Source of the DNA: Seinonella peptonophila
GTDB lineage: Bacteria > Bacillota > Bacilli > Thermoactinomycetales > Thermoactinomycetaceae
Reading direction: 5' to 3'
Assembly: GCF_900129355.1 (NCBI RefSeq)
Contig: NZ_FQVL01000001.1
Location: 186,001-250,000 of the forward strand
DNA: 64,000 bases
Shown here: positions 8,839-18,172 of the stretch, one piece after another
How the letters are laid out: each line of letters starts with the position of its first letter
Numbering within the stretch: the stretch's first letter is position 1
Program-made: the position numbers and the translations under genes
Notes under the pieces: generated by a model
Told to the model about the DNA's origin: nothing
The model's input: only the letters and a program-made list of their open reading frames with translations
The model's database searches: none

Positions 8839-9282
8839 ATGAATTTTTTAGATCGTGAGCGTATTCAACTTGATGTATCAGTTGACACACCAGAAGCAGC
8901 CATAAGAGAAGCAGGGAAACTACTGGTCAAAAATGGAGATGTGGAAGAAGGTTATGTTGAAAAAATGGTAGAAGCCTTTCGTCAACATGGTCCCTATTTT
9001 GTGATAGCTCCTCAGATTGCTCTTCCACATGCAAGACCGGAAGATGGCGTGAACCAAGCTGCTCTATCATTGATTCGTTTAGAGAAACCGCTTTCATTTG
9101 GTCATCAAACCAATGATCCGGTTGAACTGGTATTCGCATTAGCTGCTTCATCGAGCAATGAGCATCTAGAGGTACTGCAAAGAATATCTAAGCTTCTAGG
9201 TAATAAGCAGACGATTCAACAATTGTTAATGACAGGTTCGGTCGATGAGATCGAGATCATAATAAAGGAGTTAAGTACATGA
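8839..9282 (+). CDS. PTS EIIA component, ascorbate/fructose-mannitol type
   Basis: First gene of a seven-gene operon. It transfers phosphate from HPr to EIIB. 147 residues, a stand-alone EIIA of the PTS_EIIA_2 fold. The phosphorylated histidine is in IALPHARPEDG. GGAGG lies 6 nt before the ATG. The stop overlaps the EIIB start by 4 bp (ATGA), so the two are translationally coupled. The best family match is the UlaC-type subunit of L-ascorbate systems, but the downstream genes are not ula catabolic genes, so the sugar is probably different. Confidence 0.9.
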   Translation: MNFLDRERIQLDVSVDTPEAAIREAGKLLVKNGDVEEGYVEKMVEAFRQHGPYFVIAPQIALPHARPEDGVNQAALSLIRLEKPLSFGHQTNDPVELVFALAASSSNEHLEVLQRISKLLGNKQTIQQLLMTGSVDEIEIIIKELST

Positions 9283-9545
9283 AAAAGATTTTAGCTGTTT
9301 GTGGTTTAGGACAAGGTACCAGTTTAATTTTAAGAATGAATATCGAACAGGTACTAAACGAATTTGGAGTCACCGCTGATGTTGAACATATGGATGTTTC
9401 AAGTGCTTCTGGAATTGAAGCAGATTTAATTGTGACGAATTCAGAATTAGCCAAGTCATTACCTGAGCAACAAGAAAAGATTGTAATCGTGGAAAATTAT
9501 TTTGATTTAGATGAAATTAAAGATGCATTGCAAGGACATATATAG
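9279..9545 (+). CDS. PTS EIIB component, ascorbate (UlaB) type
   Basis: 88-residue cytoplasmic phosphocarrier. Cys8 in ILAVCGLGQGTSLI is the phosphorylation site, in the P-loop typical of the lactose/ascorbate EIIB fold. It overlaps EIIA by 4 bp and precedes EIIC by 16 bp, so the three subunits form one transporter. Confidence 0.9.
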   Translation: MKKILAVCGLGQGTSLILRMNIEQVLNEFGVTADVEHMDVSSASGIEADLIVTNSELAKSLPEQQEKIVIVENYFDLDEIKDALQGHI

Positions 9546-9561
9546 AAGGAGTTGATAATGT

Positions 9562-10860
9562 ATGAATATACTTACTTGGGTTGCAAATAACATTTTTGGA
9601 ACGCCTGCTATCTTACTAGGTATTATTGTATTTATTGGACTTCTTCTACAAAAAAAGACAGCGAGTCAGCTTATTACAGGGACTTTTAAAGCAATTATTG
9701 GATTTTTGATCATTAGCGCGGGGGCAGGAATCATTACAGGAGCGCTCAATATTTTTGAACCCATGTGGAAAGTTGTGTTTGGTATTCAGGTTCCACCGAT
9801 GCAAGGTTTCCTAGGACAAACGAAATTCAACGAGCAATTTGGAAGCGCTGTAACGTTAGCAATGTCTATTGGTTTTCTGATCAATATATTATTAGCAAGA
9901 CTAACCAAGCTAAAATATATCTATTTAACAGGACACATGATGTTTTGGACCACTACAATCTTCGCTGGAATTATTATCAATACTGCTGGTAATGTCTCAT
10001 TCTGGCCTTTAGTCATTTTCCTCTCTGTTTTCATGGGTCTGTATTGGACCATTCAACCCGCACTCACACAACCATTCATGAAACGAATTACAAAGAATGA
10101 CCAGATTGCTCTAGGTCATACCTCCGCCTCTGTTGCGCTGCTTGGCGCTGGATTAGGAAAATTATTCGGGAATAAAGAGAATGACGCAGAGAAAATCAAA
10201 GTGCCAAAGGGTCTTGAATTTATCAGGGATTCAAATGTGATTACAGGTTTGACCATGGGAGTTCTTTTCTTAATTGGTTCATTTTTTGTTTTAAGTGCTG
10301 GGAAAAATCCAGTTGCTGCTGAACTGATCAAAAATGCTGGTACGCAAAACTTTGCGATTTATTCGATTATCCAAGCACTTACTTTTACAGGTGGAATCGC
10401 CGTTGTATTAATGGGAGTGAGGATGTTTATAGGAGAACTGATTCCTGCTTTTAAAGGAATTGCAACACGGTTGGTTCCGGGCGCAAGACCGGCTTTAGAT
10501 GTCCCCGTTGTTTATCCATATTCACCAAATGCAGTCACGCTTGGATTTATTGGGACGCTCGTTGGTGCTTTAATCTGGTTACTTGTACTGGGTCAAGGAA
10601 TTGGTTATGTATTCGTACCAACGATGATTGTTTTATTCTTTCATGGCGCTGCCGCAGGTGTTTTCGGAAATATTACAGGTGGTGTACGCGGTGCATTGTT
10701 AGGAGGTTTTATTACTTCGACTGTTGTGGCATGGGGTCAATATTTGATGGTTACTAACATGATCACAAAAACCATTCCAGATACTGCAATGTGGGCTGCA
10801 GATTCAGATATGTTTATTTTAGGACCGATTGTACAGTTGTTCGCTAAAATTTTGTTCTAG
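9562..10860 (+). CDS. PTS EIIC permease, ascorbate (UlaA/SgaT) type
   Basis: 432-residue integral membrane permease with about 10-11 hydrophobic segments. The conserved GTPAILLGIIVFIGLLLQ opening, the GFLIISAGAGIITGAL segment and the FFHGAAAGVFGNITGG substrate-site loop identify the UlaA/SgaT family. It moves and phosphorylates the sugar with EIIA and EIIB. AAGGAG precedes the ATG at 9562; an out-of-frame ATG lies 4 nt upstream. The downstream hydrolases indicate a substrate that is not simply L-ascorbate. Confidence 0.9.
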   Translation: MNILTWVANNIFGTPAILLGIIVFIGLLLQKKTASQLITGTFKAIIGFLIISAGAGIITGALNIFEPMWKVVFGIQVPPMQGFLGQTKFNEQFGSAVTLAMSIGFLINILLARLTKLKYIYLTGHMMFWTTTIFAGIIINTAGNVSFWPLVIFLSVFMGLYWTIQPALTQPFMKRITKNDQIALGHTSASVALLGAGLGKLFGNKENDAEKIKVPKGLEFIRDSNVITGLTMGVLFLIGSFFVLSAGKNPVAAELIKNAGTQNFAIYSIIQALTFTGGIAVVLMGVRMFIGELIPAFKGIATRLVPGARPALDVPVVYPYSPNAVTLGFIGTLVGALIWLLVLGQGIGYVFVPTMIVLFFHGAAAGVFGNITGGVRGALLGGFITSTVVAWGQYLMVTNMITKTIPDTAMWAADSDMFILGPIVQLFAKILF

Positions 10861-10875
10861 GGAAGTGTCAATGAA

Positions 10876-11865
10876 ATGAGTTTTATTCGAACATTTGAAG
10901 GCGACATCAAACCGGATACTTTAGGATTTACTTACTCACACGAACATATCATATGTCGTCCTCCGTATTGGGTTGAAAAGGGGGAAGACGATCTTCTGTT
11001 AGATGACTATGAGTCTTCGAAAAAAGATGTATTGGATTTTAAAAATGCTGGTGGTAAAACCATTGTAGATGCGACGGCAATCGATTATGGTCGAGATGTT
11101 GAAAGTGTTGCGCGTTTAGGTAAGGAAACAGGTGTGCAAATTATAGGAACTGCTGGATTTAATAAAAGTTTTTTATGGACTGCTCAATTGACGAGGTCAC
11201 ATCGAGAACAACTTGGAGAATATGAAACATATGGCCAGTGGATCGAGGAAGCTTCTGTTCAACAATTGACACAGCATGTTATTCGTGAAGTTGAAGAAGG
11301 ACTTGAAGGTACTTCTTATCGCGGGGGGCAAGTAAAGTTTGGAACAGGATATAACCGGATTACACCGCTTGAAATAAAGACGATTCGAGCGGTAGCTCAA
11401 GCACATCATGAAACAAAAGCCCCTGTTCATTCGCATACGGAAGCAGGAACAATGGCATTAGAGCAGATTGAAATATTAAGACAAGAAAAAGTGAATCTCC
11501 ATTATGTTAGCTTCGGACATATGGATCGAAATCCTGATCCGTACTATCATGAACAGATTGCGAAGACGGGAGCTTTTTTAAGTTTTGATGGTGTAGCGAA
11601 GATTAAATACTATCCAGAGAGTACAAGAATTAATTGTATTTTAGAGCTGGTGAAAAAGGGCTATGCTGACCAGATTTTAGTGAGTGGTGATACAGCTAGA
11701 AAAAGCTATTACAAGCACTATGATTATGGTCTAGGTTTAGAATATATTATTTCAAAATGGGTTCCAAGATTTATAGAAGAGGCAGAAAACCGAGGTTTCC
11801 ATGGGCAAGAATTAATCGATAAGTTTTTTATCAGTAATCCCGCTCGATGCTTTAGATTTAAATAA
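10876..11865 (+). CDS. Phosphotriesterase-family metal hydrolase (Php-like)
   Basis: 329-residue amidohydrolase-superfamily TIM barrel. The binuclear metal ligands are visible: TYSHEHI on strand 1, VKFGTG with the bridging lysine region, APVHSHTEAG on strand 5, YVSFGHMDRN on strand 6, and LVSGDTARK on strand 8. Relatives hydrolyse lactones, phosphoesters or sugar esters (bacterial Php/YhfV, phosphotriesterase-like lactonases). It lies 15 bp after EIIC, so its substrate is presumably the phosphorylated transport product or a derivative of it. The exact reaction is unknown. Confidence 0.87.
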   Translation: MSFIRTFEGDIKPDTLGFTYSHEHIICRPPYWVEKGEDDLLLDDYESSKKDVLDFKNAGGKTIVDATAIDYGRDVESVARLGKETGVQIIGTAGFNKSFLWTAQLTRSHREQLGEYETYGQWIEEASVQQLTQHVIREVEEGLEGTSYRGGQVKFGTGYNRITPLEIKTIRAVAQAHHETKAPVHSHTEAGTMALEQIEILRQEKVNLHYVSFGHMDRNPDPYYHEQIAKTGAFLSFDGVAKIKYYPESTRINCILELVKKGYADQILVSGDTARKSYYKHYDYGLGLEYIISKWVPRFIEEAENRGFHGQELIDKFFISNPARCFRFK

Positions 11866-11883
11866 AATGGCGGTGATCAGTTG

Positions 11884-12618
11884 ATGCAGTTTGATAAACA
11901 GAATTCTTATGAGATATCTGATCTCATCCATTCATCAAAAACAGCGATTCTCCCGGTTGGTGCAGTTGAGGCACACGGACCCCATTTACCACTCGGAACT
12001 GATAATTTATTGGCCGAACGTCTCTCGAATTTACTTGCAAAGCGGGTAAATGGACTTGTTTTACCAACGCTTCCTTATGGGCAAGTTTGGAGCTTACGTG
12101 ATTTTCCTGGGAGCTTAACTTTATCAAATCAAACATTAACTCAAATGATTGTCGAAATTGGTGAAAGTCTATTTCAACAGGGCATTCGTCTTTTTGTAAT
12201 CGTGAATGGTCATTATGGCAATGCTGTTGCTCTAAAAGAAGCTGCTCGTGTCCTTTATGACTCATTTCAAAAGAATCGTGTCATGTGTATGTTTTATCCA
12301 GGAACGAAGAAAATTATTGAAGAAGTGCGTGAATCACCGTCAGTTCATGATAGCTATTTTCATGCTTGTGAGCTTGAAACATCTTATATGCTCTATTTAG
12401 CGAATGAATATGTTGATATGAGTCGTGCGATACAAGATATACCTGAGATTCCTGCTGAAACGGACATTTCACCTACTCCCTGGAGCCAATTTACAAAAAG
12501 TGCCGTATTAGGTGATGCAACGAAAGCAACCTATGATAAAGGAGAAAAAATTATACTAGCTGCATTGGATGAAATGGAGAGAATGATTTTAAAAGCAAAG
12601 GATGACTTAGGTTGTTAA
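11884..12618 (+). CDS. Creatininase-family amidohydrolase
   Basis: Metal-dependent amidohydrolase of the creatininase / mycofactocin-type family (PF02633). About 244 residues from the ATG at 11884, with GGCGGTGA 7 nt upstream; TTG at 11881 is an alternative. Metal-site motifs are GAVEAHGPHLPLGTDN, VIVNGHYGNAVAL and HACELETSYML. It is the fifth gene of the PTS operon and overlaps the next gene by 7 bp. The family hydrolyses cyclic or N-formyl amides, so the imported compound may carry an amide or lactam; this is inference. Confidence 0.87.
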   Translation: MQFDKQNSYEISDLIHSSKTAILPVGAVEAHGPHLPLGTDNLLAERLSNLLAKRVNGLVLPTLPYGQVWSLRDFPGSLTLSNQTLTQMIVEIGESLFQQGIRLFVIVNGHYGNAVALKEAARVLYDSFQKNRVMCMFYPGTKKIIEEVRESPSVHDSYFHACELETSYMLYLANEYVDMSRAIQDIPEIPAETDISPTPWSQFTKSAVLGDATKATYDKGEKIILAALDEMERMILKAKDDLGC

Positions 12619-13319
12619 CAAATCGGCTACATGGTTTTCTACTATTTAATTTTCTGGTAAAAGATGATCAGAATCTAGTAGAAGTCTTAGAAGCAGGAAA
12701 AGGATATGTTGTACCAGGAATCACTGCCGCAGATCATTCAATAGAGGAGGGAATTCAAAAGGTTCGAACATTCAAGAAACATGTGGATATGGTGAGTATC
12801 GGTCTGGGCGGGAATGGTAATCCGGAAAATTGGAAGAAGGCGTTAACCATTGCTTCTACGACTGGTGCAGGTCATCTTAATCAACCATTCGAACGAGCTA
12901 GTTATGCTCAGGGATATTGTGAAGGTCAAGGGAAGCGTCAATGGGTCAATGCATTAGTAGCTCCCACAGGTGAAGTGGGTCAAGTTCAATTGAGCTCAGG
13001 GCAAAAGATGTCTACACATGCTTTTGTCGATTTGGTCTATACTTTAGGCATCCCATCAATTAAGTTAATGCCGATAAAGGGTTTAACTCATTTGGATGAA
13101 TTGGTTGACCTGACACGTAAAGCTGCATATAGAGGAATAGAAGGAATTGAGCCAGCAGGTGGAATCTCTGTCGACAATATCGTTAATATGGTTGAAGCTG
13201 TTCAAACAAGTGGCATCAAGCTTTTTATGCCCCATATATTTGGTTCAACGATTGATCCTCAAACAAAACGTACCATTCCAGAGCAAGTGGCCATGATTTT
13301 AGAGAAGGTGAGTGGTTAG
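12612..13319 (+). CDS. KDGP-aldolase family protein, DgaF-like
   Basis: 235-residue TIM-barrel aldolase of the PF07071 group, which includes DgaF, the 2-keto-3-deoxy-6-phosphogluconate aldolase of D-glucosaminate catabolism. Landmarks are GYVVPGITAADHSIEEG, DMVSIGLGGNGNPENWKK, VNALVAPTGEVGQVQLSSG, IKLMPIKGL and GIEPAGGIS. The TTG start overlaps the creatininase stop, with AAAGGA about 10 nt upstream. If active it would yield pyruvate + glyceraldehyde-3-phosphate. The usual partner DgaE (PLP ammonia-lyase) is absent from the operon. Confidence 0.82.
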   Translation: MLTNRLHGFLLFNFLVKDDQNLVEVLEAGKGYVVPGITAADHSIEEGIQKVRTFKKHVDMVSIGLGGNGNPENWKKALTIASTTGAGHLNQPFERASYAQGYCEGQGKRQWVNALVAPTGEVGQVQLSSGQKMSTHAFVDLVYTLGIPSIKLMPIKGLTHLDELVDLTRKAAYRGIEGIEPAGGISVDNIVNMVEAVQTSGIKLFMPHIFGSTIDPQTKRTIPEQVAMILEKVSG

Positions 13320-14059
13320 TGCAAATGATGAGTATGTATATCCAACAGATTCGAAAGCTTTTGGATCGTATAGAACAAGAAGGAGCGGAAGCCATTCGAA
13401 GAGGTGCTGATAAAATAGCTTCAGCAATTGAAAATGGAGGTATTGTACAGATATTTGGTTGTGGGCATTCACACATACTGGGTGAAGAGGTATTTTATCG
13501 AGCTGGCGGATTAGCACCTGTTCGTGTCATTTTTCATGAACCTTTAATGCTGCATGAAGGGGCAGTTACATCCTCGCAAATTGAAAGAAAAAATGATTAT
13601 GTTGACTCATTTATAGAACAGGAAGAGATCCGTCCTGAAGATGTAGTCATTGTCGCTTCTACATCGGGCAAAAATCCAGTTCCAATCGATGTAGCATTAA
13701 GTGCAAAAGAAAAAGGTGCATATGTAATTGGTCTAACTTCTTCAGCTTATGCTAATGAGCCTTCCCGTCATAAAAGTGGAAAGCGTCTTTGGGAAGTTGT
13801 CGATTTAGTCTTAGACAACTATGTGGAGAAAGGTGATGCGATGATTCAACATCCAAGTTCATCAATTCGCTATGGTTCAGCTTCAACTGTGATTGGGGCT
13901 ACAATTATTCATTCATTAATGATCGAGGTTACCAATCGCTTAATTGAAAATGGATATAATCCACCTCCTGTCTTTATAAGTGGTAATGTTGAGGGGGCTG
14001 ACGAACATAACCAGAAACTCGTAGAAAAATATCAAGAACGTATTCCGTTGTTATCTTAG
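13319..14059 (+). CDS. SIS-domain sugar-phosphate isomerase-like (UPF0309)
   Basis: 246 residues with a SIS domain: IVQIFGCGHSHILGEEVFYRAG is the phosphosugar-binding loop and VIVASTSGKNPVPIDVAL the second loop. It matches the UPF0309 group of uncharacterised SIS proteins often found in amino-sugar operons. The GTG start overlaps the previous stop by one base, with AAGGTGAG upstream, giving coupled translation; ATGs at 13325 and 13328 are alternatives. Last gene of the operon. It probably isomerises or binds the phosphorylated intermediate. Confidence 0.85.
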   Translation: MQMMSMYIQQIRKLLDRIEQEGAEAIRRGADKIASAIENGGIVQIFGCGHSHILGEEVFYRAGGLAPVRVIFHEPLMLHEGAVTSSQIERKNDYVDSFIEQEEIRPEDVVIVASTSGKNPVPIDVALSAKEKGAYVIGLTSSAYANEPSRHKSGKRLWEVVDLVLDNYVEKGDAMIQHPSSSIRYGSASTVIGATIIHSLMIEVTNRLIENGYNPPPVFISGNVEGADEHNQKLVEKYQERIPLLS

Positions 14060-14064
14060 AGATG

Positions 14065-14111
14065 AAGCCTCTCGATGAAGTCATGAACTTCATCGAGAGG
14101 CTTTTTATTTT
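14065..14111 (+). terminator. Strong terminator of the PTS operon
   Basis: AAGCCTCTCGATGAAGT pairs with its complement around a four-base loop and is followed by TTTTTATTTTT. Confidence 0.9.
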
Positions 14112-14265
14112 TCATATCTTCATTCATTTTTGTTATTAATTTGGTGAACATGGAAAACACTTCTGCTTCATCAGTTGGAGTTTAGAGCATTAAATTAATA
14201 AATTGCTAGTCTTTTATAATAATTATTTCCGGTATATAAATATTATTGGGAAGGGGAATTGAATA

Positions 14266-14603
14266 ATGAAACTTAATCACGCGAATTTAACTGTGACCGA
14301 TGTACATGCTGCTATGAAATTTTCTAGAAACATATTTTAATCTTGAATGTAAAGCTACAAAGGGAGATAATTTTGCAATAATGCTAGATGAGGATGGTTT
14401 TGTACTTACTTTGATGAAGGGAAAAGAAATCAATTATCCGAAAACTTTTCATATTGGTTTCTCACAGAGAAGTGAAGATCAAGTGGGCGAAATCAATAAG
14501 CGTATGAAAAAAGATGGATTTGATGTGAAACCACCTGTACACTCTCATGGTTATACTTATTATGTAAATGCACCAGGTGATTACTGTCGAAGTACTTTGC
14601 TAA
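14266..14603 (+). pseudogene. Glyoxalase/VOC superfamily protein, two frameshifts
   Basis: An AAGGGG site precedes ATG 14266 and the frame reads MKLNHANLTVTDVHAAMKF, the typical VOC opening. It then breaks at a TTTT run near 14320. Dropping one T restores LETYFNLECKATKGDNFAIM and the following frame through HSHGYTYYVNAPGD. Near 14582 a second one-base slip is needed to give TVEVLC and a stop at 14601-14603, the usual VOC C-terminus. The intact product would be about 112 residues. The open 82-residue piece from 14381 is therefore not a real gene. Two sequencing errors are possible but less likely. Confidence 0.8.
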
Positions 14604-14649
14604 TTTCCCAAGCATTAAACCAGCTATAATTCAATGAACAACTTTAAGG

Positions 14650-14690
14650 AAGAGTGCCATTCAGTGGATAAATGGCACTCTTTTTCTTTT
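14650..14690. terminator. Bidirectional terminator
   Basis: AAGAGTGCCATT and AATGGCACTCTT flank a short loop, with a T-run following on the plus strand. It separates the VOC pseudogene from the convergent thioredoxin-like gene. Confidence 0.8.
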
Positions 14691-15249
14691 AATTCGATTT
14701 CCACTTAATATTACAACCAAGACTAGGCTTCTGTCTTTCTGGAACAGGTTTTCCAGCTAATATGGAATCTAGTGCTGCGCGGATTGAAGCACCATTTGGT
14801 TCGATTCCATTCCCTGGACGGGAGTCATCGAGTTGACCACGATAAACACATTTTAGTTCTTTATCAAAAATATAGAAATCAGGTGTACACGCTGCTTGAT
14901 ATGCTCTAGCTACTTCTTGTGTCTCATCATAAAGATAGGGGAAGGGGTATTGTAAATCTTCAGCTACCTGTTTCATATTTTCTGGAGAATCATCAGGGTA
15001 TGAATCAGCATCATTCGAGTTAATACCGATAAAAGAAATACCTTTTTCTTTGTAATGATTTGCTACATTGATCAATTCTGCGTTAATATGTTTCACAAAG
15101 GGACAGTGATTACAGATAAAAAAGATTACCGTTGCAGTATCAGAAGCTAGCTCTTTAAGTGATAATGTTTGATTTGAGATCACATCAAGCAATTCAAATG
15201 GTGTAGCTGGATTTCCCAATGGGAACATATTGGATTCGGTTCTTGCCAT
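14689..15249 (-). CDS. Thioredoxin-family/peroxiredoxin-like protein
   Basis: 186 residues from the ATG at 15249, chosen because AAGGAG lies 8 nt upstream. Thioredoxin fold of the AhpC/TSA 'PRX-like 1' group: VIFFICNHCPFVKHI holds a CxxC motif at the usual active-site position, and TPDFYIFDKELK carries the cis-proline. Probably a cytosolic thiol-disulfide or peroxide-reducing protein. It stands alone. The exact substrate is unknown. Confidence 0.85.
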   Translation of the reverse strand: MARTESNMFPLGNPATPFELLDVISNQTLSLKELASDTATVIFFICNHCPFVKHINAELINVANHYKEKGISFIGINSNDADSYPDDSPENMKQVAEDLQYPFPYLYDETQEVARAYQAACTPDFYIFDKELKCVYRGQLDDSRPGNGIEPNGASIRAALDSILAGKPVPERQKPSLGCNIKWKSN

Positions 15250-15307
15250 TTCTAACACTCCTTTTTAACCAAGTATAACAAAGTCTATGGAAGAAGGGAG
15301 AATGGAG

Positions 15308-15580
15308 ATGAAGAAAAAGAAATACGCCTTAGCTTTCTTTTTGGCAGCAATGGATAAAGGTTTTCGCGAACGTATATTTCTCGAACTCTTCTATGGGAAT
15401 GTTAATTTTCTTTCATATGAAAAGGATGACTTAGAACGTAAAGGCTTGCTTCATCGGACAGTTACTCGAAGATTTTATCAGGTATTAAGAAAAGAAGCTG
15501 AAAGTAATGATTCAAACTCATTTCCAATTATAAATGAACAATTATGTGTAGCAAATTATGAATCCAAACTAGATCATTAG
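15308..15580 (+). CDS. Small basic protein of unknown function
   Basis: 90 residues from ATG 15308, which has AGGGAG 7 nt upstream; in-frame ATGs at 15287 and 15302 are too far from or too close to the site. It begins MKKKKYALAFFLAAMDKGF and is strongly basic in the middle (RKGLLHRTVTRRFYQVLRK). No family is recognised. It is divergent from the thioredoxin-like gene and followed by its own terminator, which supports real expression. Confidence 0.55.
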   Translation: MKKKKYALAFFLAAMDKGFRERIFLELFYGNVNFLSYEKDDLERKGLLHRTVTRRFYQVLRKEAESNDSNSFPIINEQLCVANYESKLDH

Positions 15581-15600
15581 TTTGGATTTGTTTTTTTCTT
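15560..15600 (+). terminator. Terminator of the small basic gene
   Basis: AATCCAAACT pairs with AGTTTGGATT across the stop codon, followed by TTTTTTTC. Confidence 0.8.
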
Positions 15601-15999
15601 TTTTTGAGTAATTTCTCAAATCAGTAGTTATCTCTTTCTATCGAGAAATAGGAAACCGAGTTTTAGGCGTAGAAGAGCTAAAATGCCGTAAAATTAAGCT
15701 TTTCAGCTCATTCTAAGGGTTACAAAAGAAATATTTTGTAACCCAACATATATGATATTGTTGAAGAACTTAGCCAGATTATATTAGGTTCATAATTTTG
15801 CTTGTAATCTTTTCTTACAACACAAAAACTAATTTTAACTAAACCATTTTTCAGAGTGTTCATTTGAAAATCAAAATTAACTTTTTCGAAAATTGTAGTA
15901 ACAGAATTCTACCATCGTTTACCCCTAACATTACATTTTTTTAAGGTTACAAAATTTTTCGGTACCCTATCAGAGGTTATATTATTTTTAAATCGATCA
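15601..15999. other. Non-coding gap with one hairpin
   Basis: No gene is seen. GGTTACAAAA and ATTTTGTAACC form a hairpin at 15717-15743. A similar GTTACAAAATTTTTC stretch occurs near 15947. It may be the terminator side of the hmp pseudogene or a relic. Confidence 0.4.
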
Positions 16000-17276
16000 T
16001 TACTGTTTAACATGCTCCATTTCTCTATCCAATTCTAAAGCAGGTTCAAAATCAACTTCTACTTCCAATGTACCTGACGGTCCAAAGAATTCGTAGTGAA
16101 TTTGTTCTTCAGATACTCCCCATTGTTTTAATGCACCATATACTGCCTTCATAAATGGAATAGGGCCACAAAAATAAAAATCGGCTTGGGAATCTGGCAA
16201 TATTGTTTGTAACCAATCCAACGTGAAAAATCCTTCCATATGATAGTTCTCTTTTTCACGATCTTCATCTGTTGGCTGTGAATAGATAAAAAAGGCTCGG
16301 AAATTTGTATTGTTCTGCGAAAGCTCATCGACATGATCACGAAATGCATGAACCTTGCTGTTGGCAGCAGCTTGAATAAATGTAACTTGGCGATCAGATT
16401 TTGTCTCCATTAAATAGTTAAGCATGCTCATCAACGGAGTAACTCCAACTCCTCCACTAATAAGCACAACAGAACGATCACTTTTCTTATTTAAAGTAAA
16501 TATACCAGCTGGAGAACTTAATTCGACTTTATCTCCTTCTATAACATAGTCGTGCAAAAAATTAGAAACCATCCCTTCTGGTGAATGATTCGTTGCGCTT
16601 TCTATTTTCACTCTAATTCGATAATAGTCTTTCCCAGGAGCATCTGATAAGCTATATTCACGAATTTGTGTATACTTCTGGTCAGGCATGTTTACTCTTA
16701 TACTAATATATTGACCGGATTCAAAAGAGGTAATCGCATTTCCATCTTGGGTTTCAAATAAAATGAGGTAATCACTCCACTTTCTTTCACTTTTCGATCT
16801 ACAATAAACTCGCGAAAACCCTTCCATCCACCAGATTGTTTTTCGGATTTCCTATACAAGTCTGCTTCAGTTTGAATAAATACATTTGCAATAATTTGGT
16901 ACGCTTCTGTCCATGCATCGATAATTTCATCAGAATCTGCACCACATAACACATCTTTGATTGCAGCAATTAGATTTTCGCCAACTATCGGATATTGCTT
17001 CGGAGTTATACCTAAACTCCTGTGTTTATGGGAAATCAATTTCACTTGATCTAAGATCTCCTCTAAGTTATCAATATGCATTGCAGCTGCATAAACTGCA
17101 TTTGCTAAAGCAGTTTGTTGTCTTCCTTGTTTTTGGTTGGCATGATTAAATATTAAGTAGTTCAGGGTGATTTTTAAATAACAACTCATAAAAGCGGGTC
17201 GTAATATCTGTTCCATGTTTCTCTAAATCCGGAACCGTAGTTTTAATAATCTTTACTTTCTCCGCACTTATTTCAT
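16000..17276 (-). pseudogene. hmp: Flavohemoglobin (nitric oxide dioxygenase), frameshifted
   Basis: The three-domain NO-detoxifying enzyme is recognisable end to end but split over frames. The ATG at 17276 (AAAGGGG upstream) gives MK and then needs one extra A to read ISAEKVKIIKTTVPDLEKHG. A second break near 17150 separates LLFKNHPELLNI from NHANQKQGRQQTALANA. A third near 16755 joins the globin/linker REFIVDRKVKESGVITSFYLKP to DGNAITSFESGQYISI. The heme region KHRSLGI, the FAD motif REYSLSD, the NAD site LISGGVGVTPLMSML and the C-terminal FCGPIPFM are intact. Three indels argue for real decay rather than assembly error. Confidence 0.85.
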
Positions 17277-18172
17277 AAATCGATGCCCCTTTAAACCTTT
17301 TGCTTAGTATCTCCTTTCTTTTTATTTATATTGATCTATCATTCTTAGGAGCATTTCCCTGTTAAAAAGAATCAAATATACAAAATATAACAATCATGAT
17401 TTTGTAACTCTAAAAAACTAACAAACTAATGATATCCATCTACTCTAGTTTTTAAATTTATTCTTTTATTCAGATCCAATTATTTACATTTTTTCATATT
17501 TTCCGGATCTGCTACTGATGTGTCCATGCATCAATGAACTTCTTCTTCTTTATTGCTTTTAAAAAAGATACATTTCGATAATGGATGGATTCCCTTACAA
17601 CACTGCGTTGAATTTCCAATCTACAGTTTTTGTTTAATGATGTATCATTCCACTTCCGTATGTCCAGGGATTGAAGATTAATCAAGAGATTGGAGATCGG
17701 TAAAGGTTAAATGCAGGTCAGCCTGTAGCTGCTTTGACTATCGTTAACGGGGGCAGTTATTCTGAGTTGTCCCTGTTTTAACAAAATTGATCTTATGATC
17801 TTTCCGCAGCCCATGCTTCTCCATCGAATGTCACAACAGCTGCCATTGATCCGCTCATCTTTAGAAGGGAAAATAGTACTACACATAAAATAACGGATAC
17901 AACCATAAAAATAAAATCATGACCACCCGTGCATATGGACGGGTGGTTGCCCTTGTTATTAACAAAAGTACTGGCTGTTTTTAACTTCATCAACGCATCA
18001 ACCCTTTACTGTCGCACAGAATGAAAAATGGCGAGATCAGTCTCTATTGGTAGCTTGTTTCCAATACAGACATAATACGGAACGTTTCTTAGTTATATAA
18101 AAATTGACTCATATTCTGAAAAATGTTACGATTCCCATGTCTTAGTTTATGAGTTTTCATAGGAGGTTACAG
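17277..18172. other. Gene-poor stretch with hairpin
   Basis: About 900 bp without a supportable gene. A short open stretch on the plus strand (about 17680-17780) contains NAGQPVAALTIVNGGSYSEL, perhaps a relic of a larger gene. ACCACCCGT and ACGGGTGGT form a perfect 9-bp hairpin at 17922-17947, a shape common at ends of IS200/IS605 elements, but no transposase is present. Confidence 0.4.

Noticed and set aside
14381-14629. 82-residue ORF as an independent gene
   Set aside because: It is the middle of a frameshifted VOC gene with no start signal; its last residues are out of frame.
17922-17947. IS200/IS605 end
   Set aside because: Only a single hairpin; no transposase, no second end.
17793-17993. 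66-residue ORF on the minus strand
   Set aside because: Contains a hairpin and odd composition; no ribosome site or family.
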